A stretch of 27,171 bases of DNA from Saccoglossus kowalevskii (lineage: Eukaryota; Hemichordata; Enteropneusta; Harrimaniidae): assembly GCF_000003605.2 (NCBI RefSeq), contig NW_003124922.1:111057-138227 (forward strand), given 5' to 3'. Every line of letters starts with the position of its first letter. Position 1 is the stretch's first letter. The translations under genes were made by a program, and so were the position numbers. The notes beneath the pieces are model-generated. The model was not told the origin of the DNA, searched no databases, and saw only the letters and a program-made list of their open reading frames with translations. Positions 1-11,777 of the stretch are shown in pieces.

Positions 1-3000
1 CACACTAGTGTAACAAGTATAACTTCAGAATGATGGGCTCACAGTCAGTGGGTCAATTAGGGGATTGCTTTTCAAACATATTTATCCGCAAATAGTCATC
101 AAATATGATCCCCACAACTATACCAGTGTTAAGTCTAATTTACACCAGTTACAACCTTCAATGTGCAGTGCAAGGTCCACTATTCTGGTCGCAATTTTCC
201 TACTTGATATAATCCTGTCGTATCTATTGTTATTTCTATAGCTGTTAGAGATTTTTAAGACTAGTCAATGTGTTCTTCATTTGTACAACTCCAAGTCATA
301 ACAGTCAAGTATATACCGAGTCTGGGTGGCATGGAAAAGTCGTAATACTCGTAAGTTTACAATCGACGTCTAGGTTGTCAGCTAGACTGACAAGTAAGCA
401 AATCAGGCTACTCTCCGTTGGATTTGGGAAATCATTGACCAACCAAAATCACATTAAAAGATACACAGTGTTTCATACAGAATATAGTAAAATATTAGTC
501 AAACCCGTCAAATCTCTGAATAAAATCTCTATACCCTGAATAAAATATGGTTCGCAAGGTGAAGTGAAAAAAACGCGTTTTTTAGTTATTTGACGCGTAT
601 AGTAATAAATTTACATTAACACTGGAAACAGTATAATTTTAGTATGTATAATATAGGGTATCTATTTAAAGTTTATGCATTTGAAAGGGATACAATTTAT
701 GTTCAGAGGCTTTTTTTAAAAGCTATACTTCAGCATGGGTACCGTGTCTGACTTGGAGTACCCTCCCTGGGGGTCTAAAGGTATATAACAATAAGGTTAT
801 GTAAGATATTTATGTTATTTATTATTCATACTTGCATATCAACAGTTAAGTTTTATATCTACAAGCAGGGCTTGCTTGGCAGTTTACGCGACTTTCGTCC
901 TAATCGAACATCAGCAACAATGGAACGCCCTATTTTTATTGCACAGGCAGCTGTACCTTTGTGTAATTTCATATTTCCAAAGGATTAGGGAGATATAAAA
1001 TGCCCTTTCATCTCTCTGTAACAATAATATGAATAACTTCATAATTTTATTATATGAATATTGGTACATTGATATTCTGCCTTGGTTTTGCGCAAAATAA
1101 TTTTTAAAAAGCTCCTTTATCTTTAACAAATAACTGTATATTGATATGAACGATTTTCGTCAGACTCTGTGAATCTAACAATGCCGTGGATGATAGCATT
1201 TTGGTGCACTGAATTGTTAATCAGGTTGTAGGTGTGCATTAAAACCCAGTCAGCATAATGATATGATTATATCAGCCATTGTATATTATTGTAAACTAAG
1301 GTTTGATTGGCATTTCGAATGTGAGCCATACTTTACTCCATTTTAAAAGAACAGTGATGTGCGCGATAATAGGCAAGTTATAGGTATTACGTATTAATGG
1401 GATTCTTTTCGTAAAATATTACATTATGTACTGAAGAAAAATCGAATATTTGTTCAGCAGTTTTGTTAGAAGGGAACAATTACAGTACGCGTCATAGACA
1501 TTTGTACTTCAGTTACACAGTGCTTGTTGATTGACCCAAATCACTGCCATGTCATTATAGAGTACTGACCCCAATCGACATGCGAACATACGGGCAAAGG
1601 TAATTTCTAGAAGAAATTGTACAGGAATTTTTAACCTGAATGAATGGTGCGTTTGTTGTTTAAGTTATCCATGCAAACGTGAGAAAACATTGAATGTTGA
1701 GAGATCGAACACACGAAAACTTATTTGTATGCTCATTGATAGACCCCAAGCACTGTCATCACCGTACATGACCTCGGGCGACATGCGAACATACAAAATA
1801 TAACATATAAAATTCATGGAGTCGGTATTTAGATACATCAGAAATCAATATTTGACAATGTTTAATTGGCAGGTTCTACTTATGTGCAAAAGAATCGAGC
1901 AGCCAGACAATGTTACATGTAGAATGTAATACGGGGTAGCGTTTAGCTTCATTGTATAGTCAAATTACCGGCCTCCAGTAGAATTACTGAAACAGCGTAC
2001 CACTCACGGTGTGCCGTTCCCTCAGGCATTCACTGCAATGCTATTCCACACCGCACATAAATTACTTGTTCACTCGCAATGTAAATGAAAATGATTTGAA
2101 TACAATAATATTTAATGGATTGAAACTGTTTTTTTCTTATTTTATCATATGAGATTGTGGAAACAATTTCTAGAAAGACATGTTGAATAATTCAGATTCA
2201 CGAGGCCAGTGACTGAAACGAATCTGCTTTCCGCTTTTTGTAGCAGAAAATCCAATGCTGACAACCTGAAAAATTAACTAAAACAGTTGTTGTTCTTCAA
2301 TATATGTACCCAATATAAAATCACTAACGATAATATTTAGATATTTCGAAAGTCCATGTCATTATAATTGATGGATATGCCAATCAAACCACTGTATACA
2401 ACCATAGACAATAATTGATATACACATACTATTATGATGGATGGGGTTTAAAGAACAGCTGCATCCTGATTTAACGAGTCGTTTCACCAGAGTAAATATC
2501 ATGTATTCGTCATTTTAATTTTTTTAGCATCATCTCAACAGAATATCAATGCTGAGATTATTCCAGTTTTTACTGCTGGTAGATTTATGATAAAATTCAA
2601 CATTTACTACACTGTCATTGATTGAGAGTTGATCCAGATGTACCTAGTCGACATTAACTCGACAACGAATATGTTACATTGCCAGACCTGTTTGTAAGTA
2701 ATATAAAATTACTTGCCAATTGACCTCCATTAATTAGTTCTCGACATAACCTGGCTGTGTCATACGATTAAGTGTCACTGGCCAATCTCATGTAGACAAA
2801 GATTCGTTCCATATTACATAAAACGCAGACTTGCATGAAAAAATGAAAAGATTAGTCTGCAGACCTAGACAATAGTGATATGATCGTATCATTACGCTGG
2901 CCGGATTGTAATGGAATCTGCTGTAAATATTATACAGGCTGGCAAAAATGCCGTGATTCTTTATTTCACTATAAATGGCCTATAGTACTGAATAAAGATA

Positions 3001-3135
3001 TATATATACTAATATTTCGCCATACATTTAACAGAAGTATGATTCTAAGCGTCCACTAAGTGTCACAATTTCGGGGCATAGTTTGCATAAGCAAATAAAA
3101 ATATCCATGTTCTCATGTGCTGTTTTTTATTCTAG
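1..3135. other. Non-coding AT-rich stretch, no gene seen
   Basis: No open frame here has domain-like content, and the longest open stretches (about 270-539 on + and 911-1129 on -) are low-complexity and show no conserved motif. Apart from the diverged duplication annotated at 1529-1794, I see no transposon ends or RNA gene. It reads as intergenic or intronic DNA. Confidence 0.6.
1529..1794. repeat. Diverged direct duplication of a ~60-bp unit
   Basis: Two related segments, about 1529-1591 and 1737-1794, lie roughly 207 bp apart in the same orientation. Each runs from a GATTGACCC / GATAGACCCC start through CACTGYCAT to the shared end CGACATGCGAACATAC. The intervening DNA is not obviously repeated. 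It may be a remnant of an old tandem repeat or of two copies of a dispersed element. Confidence 0.55.
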
Positions 3136-3186
3136 GTTGGCTGACACCCACAACTTCCCTGCCATGTTCGTTCGTCCACTGCGCCT
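3136..3186 (+). CDS. Candidate 51-nt coding exon of unknown gene
   Basis: A strong 3' splice site (TGTTTTTTATTCTAG) precedes 3136, and a strong 5' splice site (GTAAGTTT) follows 3186. The enclosed 51 nt is a multiple of three, so the exon would be phase-symmetric. One open frame, with the first base completing a codon, reads LADTHNFPAMFVRPLR; a second open frame gives WLTPTTSLPCSFVHCA; the third has a stop. The segment is GC-richer than its surroundings. I recognise no domain, and no partner exons were identified, so a chance pairing of splice-like sequences remains possible. Confidence 0.22.
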
Positions 3187-3914
3187 GTAAGTTTCGTTTC
3201 GTTATCGTCAAATCATCGGTCTCGAATTTTAAAATAACTATTACACTGACAGGAAAGTTGCCAATAACATCTACCTTTAATGGTTTGAAAAAACTCGTGG
3301 CACGGGTAACTTACATAAATGTAACCCCGGGAACGCACCCCTACGCACAGTCGATCCATCGTAGCGTAGTGCAAGGCCACGGCTGACTTGTGGCGTGCTA
3401 GCCATTTGTCTTAATTTCTGAGATCTATGCTATGTTGTGAAACGTTTATGGTTTGAGTAGTGATTGGATTAATCTTGATCTTTTATTTACATTTATGTAA
3501 TGTATTTTTCAATTGAAACCTAGATATCAGTATTTATTTTTTGAATTAGTTCGCCAATTATATTTAGATAACAAAATATGACTTGCGAGCAATATTAGGG
3601 TACTCTTGGACAACAATGATGTGAATATTATATCTGAGGATATTTATTGAAACTTCCAGTGCACACATTTTAGTAAAATACTAATAACACATTCTCTGAA
3701 CATATTAACATGTGTAAAGTTAGGAATAGCTTACATGGTGATTACAATCATTGTACCTATACATGCAATAAATATAACCAGTAGCAATATAATTGATTAT
3801 GACTTAAACACACAAAACCATTATTGATCATATACTGCATTGCATGTAGAATACACAGATATACAGCTTGTCTCGTTGGACAGGCGTACTGCGACGAGAA
3901 CTAGTTCTTCATAA
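3187..3914. other. No gene seen; short GC-richer patch then AT-rich DNA
   Basis: The frame open across the preceding exon candidate continues to about 3386 without a recognisable domain, over a patch that is less AT-rich than its surroundings (about 3290-3400). From 3400 to 3914 the DNA is plain AT-rich sequence with no frame or repeat I can support. Confidence 0.5.
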
Positions 3915-3917
3915 TAA

Positions 3918-4655
3918 GGCCACACTGATTTAATTTTATGGATGACATCCTCTGGAGACCCCAAAACTAATGCGAGAGGGCGAGAAAAAAAATCCTGCTA
4001 AAACCACATTACTACGGAGCTGCTATTACGAATTGGACCACTGAACACAATGTATCAAAAAACAACGAGAAGTCTTTATTTGTAGGAGGCACATGTTGAT
4101 ATATACATCTCGTACTGTATTACTGTCACAGGTATAACCGTTTCAGACAAGCTCTAGTACATGTAGTCATGATGAAGTACCTTCAGTCAAAAACACTGCA
4201 TGCAAGGTACAACATGGACATCATTTTCAGTACAAGTCAAGGCGGAATGTACATATCACTACTTTATGACAATAACTAACAAAACATTGTAATGATACAG
4301 AAATGTCCCTGCTTGCTCCTCTCTACACAGTAGGGGTTAGCTTTAACCAATCTCTCGTATAGCTGTGTAAACGTCATATCTCCCTGGCCGACGTCAATTG
4401 CGTACCAGTCTACAACAATCCTTCAGTTTTTCCTCTGAACTGTTATGCTCACGTATTCGTGCAGAAGATCATTTACGACAAAATTGGTACGTTTTTAGAT
4501 AGTCCAAAAAGAGTTTTATGACAAGCCGGCGCTTTGCGACAATATGAGTGGGCAAGTTCCGGACAGAAAACCGATTTTTTTTTTTTTTTGAGAAAAGGCA
4601 AAAACTAATGCGTGGCGTGCGTGGATGTCATCCATACAATTAAGTCGGTGTGGCC
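3918..4655. mobile_element. Non-autonomous TIR DNA transposon with TAA target duplication
   Basis: The left end (3918-3950) and the reverse complement of the right end (4655-4623) match at 30 of 33 positions. Both begin GGCCACAC and finish TATGGATGACATCC. Directly outside each end is TAA (3915-3917 and 4656-4658). Similarity continues inward as a loosely shared 'AAAACTAATGCG' block followed by an A-run. A 3-bp TWA duplication is characteristic of PIF/Harbinger elements, but a TA duplication with a one-base-longer TIR cannot be excluded. No transposase frame is present. The interior has 30- to 50-codon open stretches on the - strand (see findings), so the element may carry captured or decayed coding sequence. 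Confidence 0.75.
4575..4589 (+). repeat. 15-base poly-T tract
   Basis: A homopolymer T run lies inside the 738-bp TIR element close to its right end. It matches the A-run near the left end once reverse-complemented, so it belongs to the extended inverted repeat. Confidence 0.8.
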
Positions 4656-4748
4656 TAATTAACGTTTAAGAAATAATTCACAAACCTGATTTTCTGACGT
4701 GGTGACTGGGTTTGTCGCACTCACTCGCACATACTCAAACGTACTTAC

Positions 4749-4902
4749 ATTGCTTTCGAGTTCGAACTCCTCGTCTTCAGAAATCTCAGTTTCGGCAAAG
4801 ATGTTAGCTGGCGTCCAGCTAAACGAGAGATAATATATAGCCCATAAACTCACGATAACAGAAAAACCACGGAATGTTCGTGTTCGCCTCGACTGCAACC
4901 AC
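4749..4902 (-). CDS. Exon of a probable type II membrane protein (partial)
   Basis: On the - strand a splice acceptor (GATTAGTATTTCAG) precedes 4902, and a strong donor (GTAAGTACG) follows 4749. The 154-nt exon gives one base plus 51 codons. It shows a basic cluster (QSRRTRTFRGF), then a hydrophobic segment of about 18 residues (SVIVSLWAIYYLSFSWT), then an acidic stretch (ETEISEDEEFELESN). This is the pattern of a Golgi-type signal anchor followed by a stem. There is no ATG in the exon, so an upstream first exon is required; I found no convincing one. The exon starts in phase 2 and ends in phase 0, exactly like exon 2 of the fucosyltransferase-like gene at 22.7-24.5 kb. A paralogous gene running left off the window is therefore possible. 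No catalytic exon is visible at lower coordinates. Confidence 0.35.
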
Positions 4903-7900
4903 CTGAAATACTAATCATTGTGAGGAATGATTTGACACGAACTGGTGGGATTGGTATATTAGGCAACATCCTGCGCTCAAACACGCATGCATATATTGGT
5001 AATATGGAATAACTTAATAACAGTTAATAGATCATTATATAAATCGATGACGTATTTAAATACTATTTAAATATACTTGGATGTCATTGATTTCAATCAC
5101 ACAGAATAATCATGACATTCAACGGGATAAACGTAACGGTTTTGTTGCAGTATTTCCTTCGCCGCTCAAAACATTTTTATCAACCAATTTTAGGCGAATA
5201 TTCATAAACAATTTTAGTTATATTACCTTATGCATCGCGAACACCAGTTTTCTGCTTGTGTTGGTGTTGTGTGTACAGTTACTACCAGGTTAGCATTCAT
5301 GTGGTATAACCAACTTAATTTAATACATGCAGTATTTATTTTCTGTAAATAAATATTCAAAGTGACTAGATTAGTGCATCACAGACAGCTGTGTTGCGAC
5401 AAATCCCTAATGAATAAATGTTGATTGCACAATACTAGTTGAATCCACTTTTATTGGATTGGGAGTAGGTAGCAATAAAGTGGATATTGTTTGCACTGTC
5501 TGTGAGTTTTACCAAAAGTACCAATGTGTTTCGATGACATTCAAAATCGCATGACCATCTCATATTAGATGTAATCATAAAAATAAGGTTCTGTTATATA
5601 ATAGTAATTACTCACCATCACCATTAAAACTCCAATACGTTAGCTACCCATCAAAAGCAAATGTTGTCGTCGGTATCCCTATCTACTATCCACTGGAAAA
5701 GCTGCATGTGGATGACCAATCACTTGATTGTTCATAAACACCGCTGAACGTCTGCTGTTACTCAGTACTAAACACATGAAAATTTGATTAAAGTAAGAAG
5801 AGTTGATAGCTGAAATTGTCATATGATGTTGTCAATTTAGAATACAATGTGTTATTCTGCTGGAATAACGTGCACTGGTAACATTACCTTTGTTTAGACT
5901 TCCAAGATAATAACAATCAGCAAATACAGCTTATATATACACTATACTTGTATATGATTAGATTTCTCTTCAACTGTTTATACGAAAACTAATGAGCTCC
6001 GCAAGAAAAAAAGATTTTAACAAATAGAAAGACTACAAACAAAATACCAACTGGAAAAGCCAATGAGTTATTTTTGCTATGAGCTTCGATACGTCCAGGG
6101 GTTATTGACATGGTACACATAACAATATAATATATATATATATACTATTGTTGTATTGTTATCATTAATATTTATATAACTGAATAACACTGTGATAATG
6201 ACTTTATGTTTTTGACATTGTGAAATTCTTTCGTTTTTGGAAGGGAACCGGAAAACAACTGATTTTGACAACTACTTTTTGAAATATATTGAGCATAATA
6301 CATGACAATATGTATTCTAAATGCACACCAATGACAATTTTCATAATTACTGATTAGACAAGAATACTAGAAGAAAAAAGATAATTCGCCATATTCGTCA
6401 TATTTAATTTGTCTTGAATTATGGTTGAAAGTACCTGAATGAAATTCCAATGAAATGTAGTGTATACACTTGTATAACTTACAATATTAAAATATAAGTA
6501 TATAAATACTGCATTTTTTCTGCATAAGAACGAACGATTTCACAATGTAAAAAAAGGTAACGTCCTTATCGTAGTGTTACATATCTTTAAATGAAATAAT
6601 CAAGAAAACGTTTGATAAAAACGAATTCATTAAAATGTGATGAGCAGTAAATAAATAATGTGAATACAAGTGTATTTGTAGTAATATTTTTTAATCATAA
6701 TGTAAAAAGTATTCGTCGGAAGTATACAATATTCAAAGGTACAATAATTGGGAGAGCTGTTGAATGAGTGTGACACTCCATGTGGCATGGTCATTGAGTT
6801 GGTTCATTTACAGTGCTTTCAAACATAATGTGTGCAAACATTTGTACATGATGTAAATGATGGGATGTGCTGAAGTAATCTACAAAAATTAACGAAAAGT
6901 ATATTATTTGGTGTAAAGCTTCTTCAAAAACGTGGGCAAATTGAAATATATGTAACTTTTATGTCAATACTGTGCAAACAAATGGAAGAATACCATACCA
7001 ACTATGGATTACTAAACTAAAACTGCCCAGGGAAATGCAAGTTCATTAACACAAACTACTTCAATTAAAATATAGAAACAATACGTTACAGAACATGAAT
7101 AATTCATGAACAAATATACATGTGGTGATGGTAGGTACTATATACCATCCTGAATAATAATCAAATGGTTTATGTACGAAACTTGAGGTCTACATTAGAC
7201 ACGCGAAATTGGTAAAATTGATTAATAGTGAGTGTCATATTTAACTACAAGCTCATATCTGAGCATTTTGAATGAAAAAAGAAGATCCGACATACTTATT
7301 CATTATTCTAAACTCAATAGTCATTAAAGAATCTTAACAAAGTACAACATATAATAGTATACATGAGAAAAAGTACATTTACACACATACATAGGTCAAT
7401 GTGAACAGTAGAACAGAAATTACTACACGAGATGAAATGATATTATATGGTTAAAACAAGAAGTGATATCACATGTTTTCAAAATACTGAACATCCGCTT
7501 TATATCAAAGTGATGAAAAAGACACCTTCTACATAGGACAAATGATCTTAAAATTATCGATGAATTTTTGGACAATTTATGTTAAAATTAAAATCCTTTT
7601 TGCTAAACAGTCATGTAGAAAAATGATTCCTGGAGTCAAATTCAAGACACAGATCTATGTTTCAATAAGCAAAGTATCTCAAGGTCAGATGGGTATCATT
7701 GAAACATAATTCTTTACATTTAGGATTAGTGATTGGAGAACGACTTGGTGTGCAATTGCGTCAAATGCGTAGTAGGACAAATTGGTTAGCAACCCAACCT
7801 AATCTGAAGTGACCCGATTTCTGACTAAAACAAGAGAAGAAGCAAATACGTGCTTCCAATGGAATCTGATGAGCGTCAAATGAAGTCGTCATGATACCAG

Positions 7901-8543
7901 GTAATCATAATACTGCGATCCAAGCTTCAGACAACGTTTTGAATGATACGTCCAAATTTAGTCCATGTGTAAGCACACTACTAACACGCAATGGTTAGCT
8001 GTCATTACAAGTATGTCCTCTTCACAGGTTAATGACTACCAGGAATTACAGAAGTTACTATTGATTCGTTATCAGTGACAGAGCAGTATTTAGATGCACA
8101 TAGCGGGAGCGTAATGAAGAAGTGACTGGCGTCTAAAAGTGTGTCGTGCAATCCATATATATCTATATACACAATGTGAGCACACAAAGTGTGCACAAAC
8201 AGATTCATGTAAACGTTAAGTGTTCACACGCGCAATTTGTTCTTATTGAGCCATATCCTACATCGTGTTTTCCACGAGCCTAGCAATATTTTAAATCATG
8301 TAATTCGCTGATCTAGCCAGACAACACAGCAGCCCATGTCAACGTATTCGAATGGAAAAGTCTTTCGGGCAAATGCCACACAGCCACAAAAAGGAGATCG
8401 GGGGAACCCTGGTCCAGCAGAGGGTTATGGTGATTGCCAGAAATCTAAATGTGTCCATCACAAAATGTGTACATGATCAGAATGAAAGTTATGTTCTACT
8501 CCATGTGGTGATTGATGAAAAAACTTAAGTAATCCTAAATACT
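4903..8543. other. Long AT-rich stretch without a supported gene
   Basis: Very AT-rich DNA with many short poly-A/T runs and a TA microsatellite at about 6127-6146. An exon-like segment with a hydrophobic frame occurs at 5151-5288 (acceptor TTTTGTTGCAG, weak donor GTTAGC), but nothing else supports it. A 46-residue ATG frame at 8336-8476 contains a few Gly-X-Y-like triplets only. The hairpin at 5443-5485 is listed separately. No other structure was found. Confidence 0.55.
5443..5485. repeat. Hairpin with ATCCACTTT(T)ATT arms
   Basis: The left arm ATCCACTTTTATT and right arm AATAAAGTGGAT are complementary except for one extra T. They enclose a loop of about 18 nt. No flanking inverted repeats suggest a larger transposon. 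The role is unknown. Confidence 0.6.
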
Positions 8544-8844
8544 TAATAGTTGCGTTCACGCACAGCTCCTTAGCACGGGCTAAGAGGTCAAATTCCTTAG
8601 CCCGTGCTAAGAAAACGTGCGTGAACGCTTAGCACGGGCTAAGGAATGCTAAGAACGGGTTAAATCTGATCCGAATTTAAGACGCGGTCTAGACCTTAGC
8701 ACGGGCTAACGAAGTATGCGCGAACGCTTAGCCCAGGGCTAAGCGCCCTCTGCGGCGATCTTTGGGTGTGAAAATTGTCCCATGTTCGTATAACGACACT
8801 ATTTCACCAGTCATGACTCCGCGCTCGCTTCCACACTAATCGGG

Positions 8845-9030
8845 TCAATGTAGTAGAGCGTACAGCAGCTCCAATCGTAGACAAAATATATTTGGTTCGC
8901 TGTCTACGACATGCATTAATAAAACTCTGTATTCTGTTACGCCCTTTGTATACTGTTTATGTGCACGTCGCTTCAACATTAGAACGAAACATGCCAGCAG
9001 CAGAAATAGAACCTCGCGCGTGTCATCCAT
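8845..9030 (-). pseudogene. Possible transposase N-terminal remnant inside the 692-bp element
   Basis: An ATG-initiated frame of 61 codons (start at 9030) begins MDDTREVLFLLLACF, followed by a basic cluster (KRRAHKQYTKG) and then TEYRVLLMHVVDSEPN. The layout of a short acidic start, Leu-rich helix, Arg/Lys cluster and an EYR-L segment resembles the N-termini of Harbinger-type nucleases as I recall them. This would fit the element's structure. The frame stops where such proteins would continue, with no DDE domain. It may equally be a chance frame. Confidence 0.28.
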
Positions 9031-9102
9031 TTTTCGTTCGTAAATAGCGGCTTACCAAAGGTCACCGACTAATGGCACCCCTTAGCCCGTGCTAACGACT
9101 GG

Positions 9103-9128
9103 CCACAGTCCCTCTATAGGGACTGTGG
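9103..9128. repeat. Perfect 10-bp-arm hairpin
   Basis: CCACAGTCCC (9103-9112) and GGGACTGTGG (9119-9128) are perfect complements around the 6-nt loop TCTATA. It lies inside the 692-bp TIR element, 3' of its sixth palindrome copy. It could fold in RNA or DNA. No function can be read from it. Confidence 0.85.
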
Positions 9129-9245
9129 ACTGGCCCTCCCTGTGCGTGGACGCAATTGGGTCTAGCCGAAATGCAAATATGCTAGATAAGCCTAAATCAG
9201 CTTAAATCTTAGCCCGTACTTCGTGTAACGTGAACACAACTAATA

Positions 9246-9786
9246 TGTCCAAAACCAAGGAATATACTCAATTTAATGCAAATAATGCACGTGACGAAGT
9301 GTGTGTAAATTATATATAAACAAATTCATTAAAAGCTGGATAAATTAAAAATCAGGGTCTTAAATTCAAGATAAGAGAGTATTCTATTAATTACAAAAAG
9401 AAAAAAACTAATACTTGTAAAAAGAAATTAAAAGAATATGAAAACTAAGTTAAAATCAACAGCCTCCTAAATTAACAGTCTAATAGCATAAATTCAAGTT
9501 TAAAAGTAAAATACAGTTTTTATCAGATTTACAATATCTTACAACAAGGGGCTACAATTATAGTCTGCATACAGAATCTTTACAATCTTTCATATAATTT
9601 TATTCCATTCTATAACATTCATATTCTTAGTTGCCTTGTAAGTTGGGATGTATTGTGTTCATGCAATGTTATTTTGTTCCAAAATTGTAAATTCATGAGA
9701 ACTTATATTGTTATGGTCGATTGTGTGCTCCAAGTATTGAATGCTCGCCATAGTTCTTTTTTAACATTGCATGAGACTTGGAAGTT
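9246..9786. other. No gene seen; A-rich DNA
   Basis: AT-rich sequence without open frames of note or transposon ends. Several A-rich runs are the only feature. Confidence 0.6.
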
Positions 9787-10105
9787 AATGCATATTAATA
9801 AGGCCACAAGCTATATGTAATCATTCGTTATGTTATTCATCTCCCTTGTTCTAATGTCATCACTGTGATGCTAGTTGCATGTTTTTCAAGTGCTTGAAAT
9901 ATTACAGTAATGCATATTAATAAATCCACATGACTATATATGGTCATCTGATATATTATTCATCTTTTGACCAGTGCTACCATAGTAACTCTGGTTGTAT
10001 GTTCTTATATGCAACAGTGTTTGAGATATTTTAATGAGGTCAAGTGTCCTTATATGTCCTTATATGGCCAGATGTTGCATATATTATATCTCTTGTACAA
10101 TTCAA
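9787..10105. repeat. Diverged tandem repeat, ~122-bp period, about 2.6 copies
   Basis: AATGCATATTAATAA occurs at 9787-9801 and again at 9909-9923, a 122-bp spacing. The following sequence aligns between copies: a TATATG(G/T) block, then TTATTCATCT, then a TG-CATGTTYTT block. A third, weaker copy begins around 10030 with TTAATGAGGTC and TATATGGCCAGATGTTGCATATATTATATCTC. Open frames across this region are incidental. Confidence 0.6.
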
Positions 10106-11777
10106 CTATTTGCCAATTAAAACACAGGATGTTCATTTGCAAATCTCTCAAATTTTAATACATATTGCCCATTCGATACACAGTGCATACTGGGCCCTCT
10201 CCCTCTATCACTATGCATTGTACAATATAAAAAATGTAATAAAACATTCAAAAATCTACGGATGGGTTTTGTGTAGAACAAATTGAGATTTGAATAATGT
10301 GTTTAATGGCCGACAAAATTACTGTTTTGGATTTTTTGGAATACTAAAATCTCATAAAAACTAAATTCGAATCGAAAATACCCAATTTCGTTTTTTTTTT
10401 TTTACAAAAACGACGATTGGCCACATGATTTTGCAGAGTGAACTCGACTAGTAGAGTAGATGACACATGCCAAATTGCACGCTGATAGGACAAATATATA
10501 GATAGTTGATTTCCTCGTGTATTCAAAAATGAAAAACGAATGATTCGATAAATTTCTTACTAAAACAATGGAAGCTTAGATACCGATTCAGAACCCCAAA
10601 ACCATATAATTTCCCTATTTAAAAAAAAACGAAAGCAAGAGGTTTTAATAATTGAATCCAGCCGCTTTTACGTGCGAATTGTTAAATAGAACGGATTAAT
10701 TAGCCTGCATTAAAAAAGACGTATTGCGTTCTCCATATATATTCATAATAGAATGACTGCATACTAATAACTCATGTCAACATGTGGGTGGTCGACTAGA
10801 CTGTTTTAACCCTTTTACAGTTTTCCATTAAAAAAATCAGTGCACCGTTTTGGTCCATTTTTACCTTATATAATTGCGGAATAATGAACATTATTCTCTT
10901 TTACCTTATGAACTATAGAAAAAGATAAATGTGTAGCGTTCAAAGAGGTTAGGACTTTTTGTTTCCATAAAACATTCTCAAGTGACAACACACATTACTG
11001 TATTAGTAATTACATATAAATAGATGGCTTGATTTATCAGTTGACAATAGTAAAGTAATTTTATTTGTTTATTTATTTATTCATTCATTCATTCGCAGGA
11101 GCAATAAGGTGTCCGCTCGTATCTACATACATTATTAAAATAATGTACTACCCGGCGATTCCATGGATTATCCTGCTCGGTTGTCTGGGTGACGAGGATT
11201 TAATCATGCTTACAACAATGCATTGTCAATCAATTGTCCCATTTAGGTTTTAATGATGGCAACACCTGGAATAGATATGCTGCTATCATATAAACATAAA
11301 CATAAACACATTCATATCCTTCTCTTATCTTTGGTAATTACTCTTTTCGGGAACGTTCGCACATACAACGGGTCACATCGTTCTTTTATTCTCGTCTAGG
11401 TACGAGGCTAGTGACGATTAATTGCCAGCAGGCGTACCTTAGTTTGGCTGTTCAAGAAATGTACGACAAATGAAACAAAAGCGCGCACGAATTTAGCAGC
11501 TTTGGCTAATCAACTTGTTGCTGCGATTACGCGTAGCTTCATTAGAGGCCATTTTTTGTCGGTACTTTTATCTCATATACCATGCCGTAACCGGAAAAGA
11601 CTAGTCAAAAGGTTTGTTATTATTAGTACACGTCTTCAAAATATACGAGACAGGCTGCACATCATAAAAAAAGTAATCGGGCCTAAAATGTGTTCTGTTC
11701 TGATCCTTGTTAATTTATATATTATATAATATCAAGATGTATCGTGACGGTCTTTTGTTGTTGACATTTGTTTTGGT
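10106..11777. other. No supported gene; simple repeats
   Basis: Contains a T12 tract (about 10391-10402) and a TTTA/TTCA simple repeat at about 11060-11095. The latter runs into a fair splice acceptor (CATTCATTCGCAG before 11099). The frame downstream of that acceptor has no recognisable domain and no good donor. The frame at 11502-11729 lacks an ATG start and any domain. Otherwise nothing is seen. Confidence 0.5.

Larger units (their letters stand above)
8549..9240. mobile_element. 692-bp TIR element with seven TTAGCRYGGGCTAA palindromes
   Basis: The ends are inverted repeats (GTTGCGTTCACG at left; GTTGTGTTCACG as reverse complement at right), and TAATA abuts each outer end (8544-8548 and 9241-9245). 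The segment is clearly more GC-rich than its flanks. It contains seven copies of CTTAGCACGGGCTAAG or a close variant in both orientations, at about 8569, 8596, 8628, 8695, 8727, 9081 and 9208, mostly clustered near the ends. Many direct copies sit next to a CGTGCGTGAACG-like sequence related to the TIR. Such subterminal repeats are typical of non-autonomous DNA transposons. A TWA duplication (Harbinger) is compatible if the ends are trimmed differently, but the superfamily is unsettled. Confidence 0.72.

Noticed and set aside
5151-5288. Exon-like segment encoding a hydrophobic stretch
   Set aside because: The donor GTTAGC is weak, phases are asymmetric, and no partner exon was found.
8336-8476. 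ATG frame with a collagen-like KGDRGNPGPA segment
   Set aside because: Only about three Gly-X-Y triplets, then unrelated sequence and a stop; no splice sites. Probably chance.
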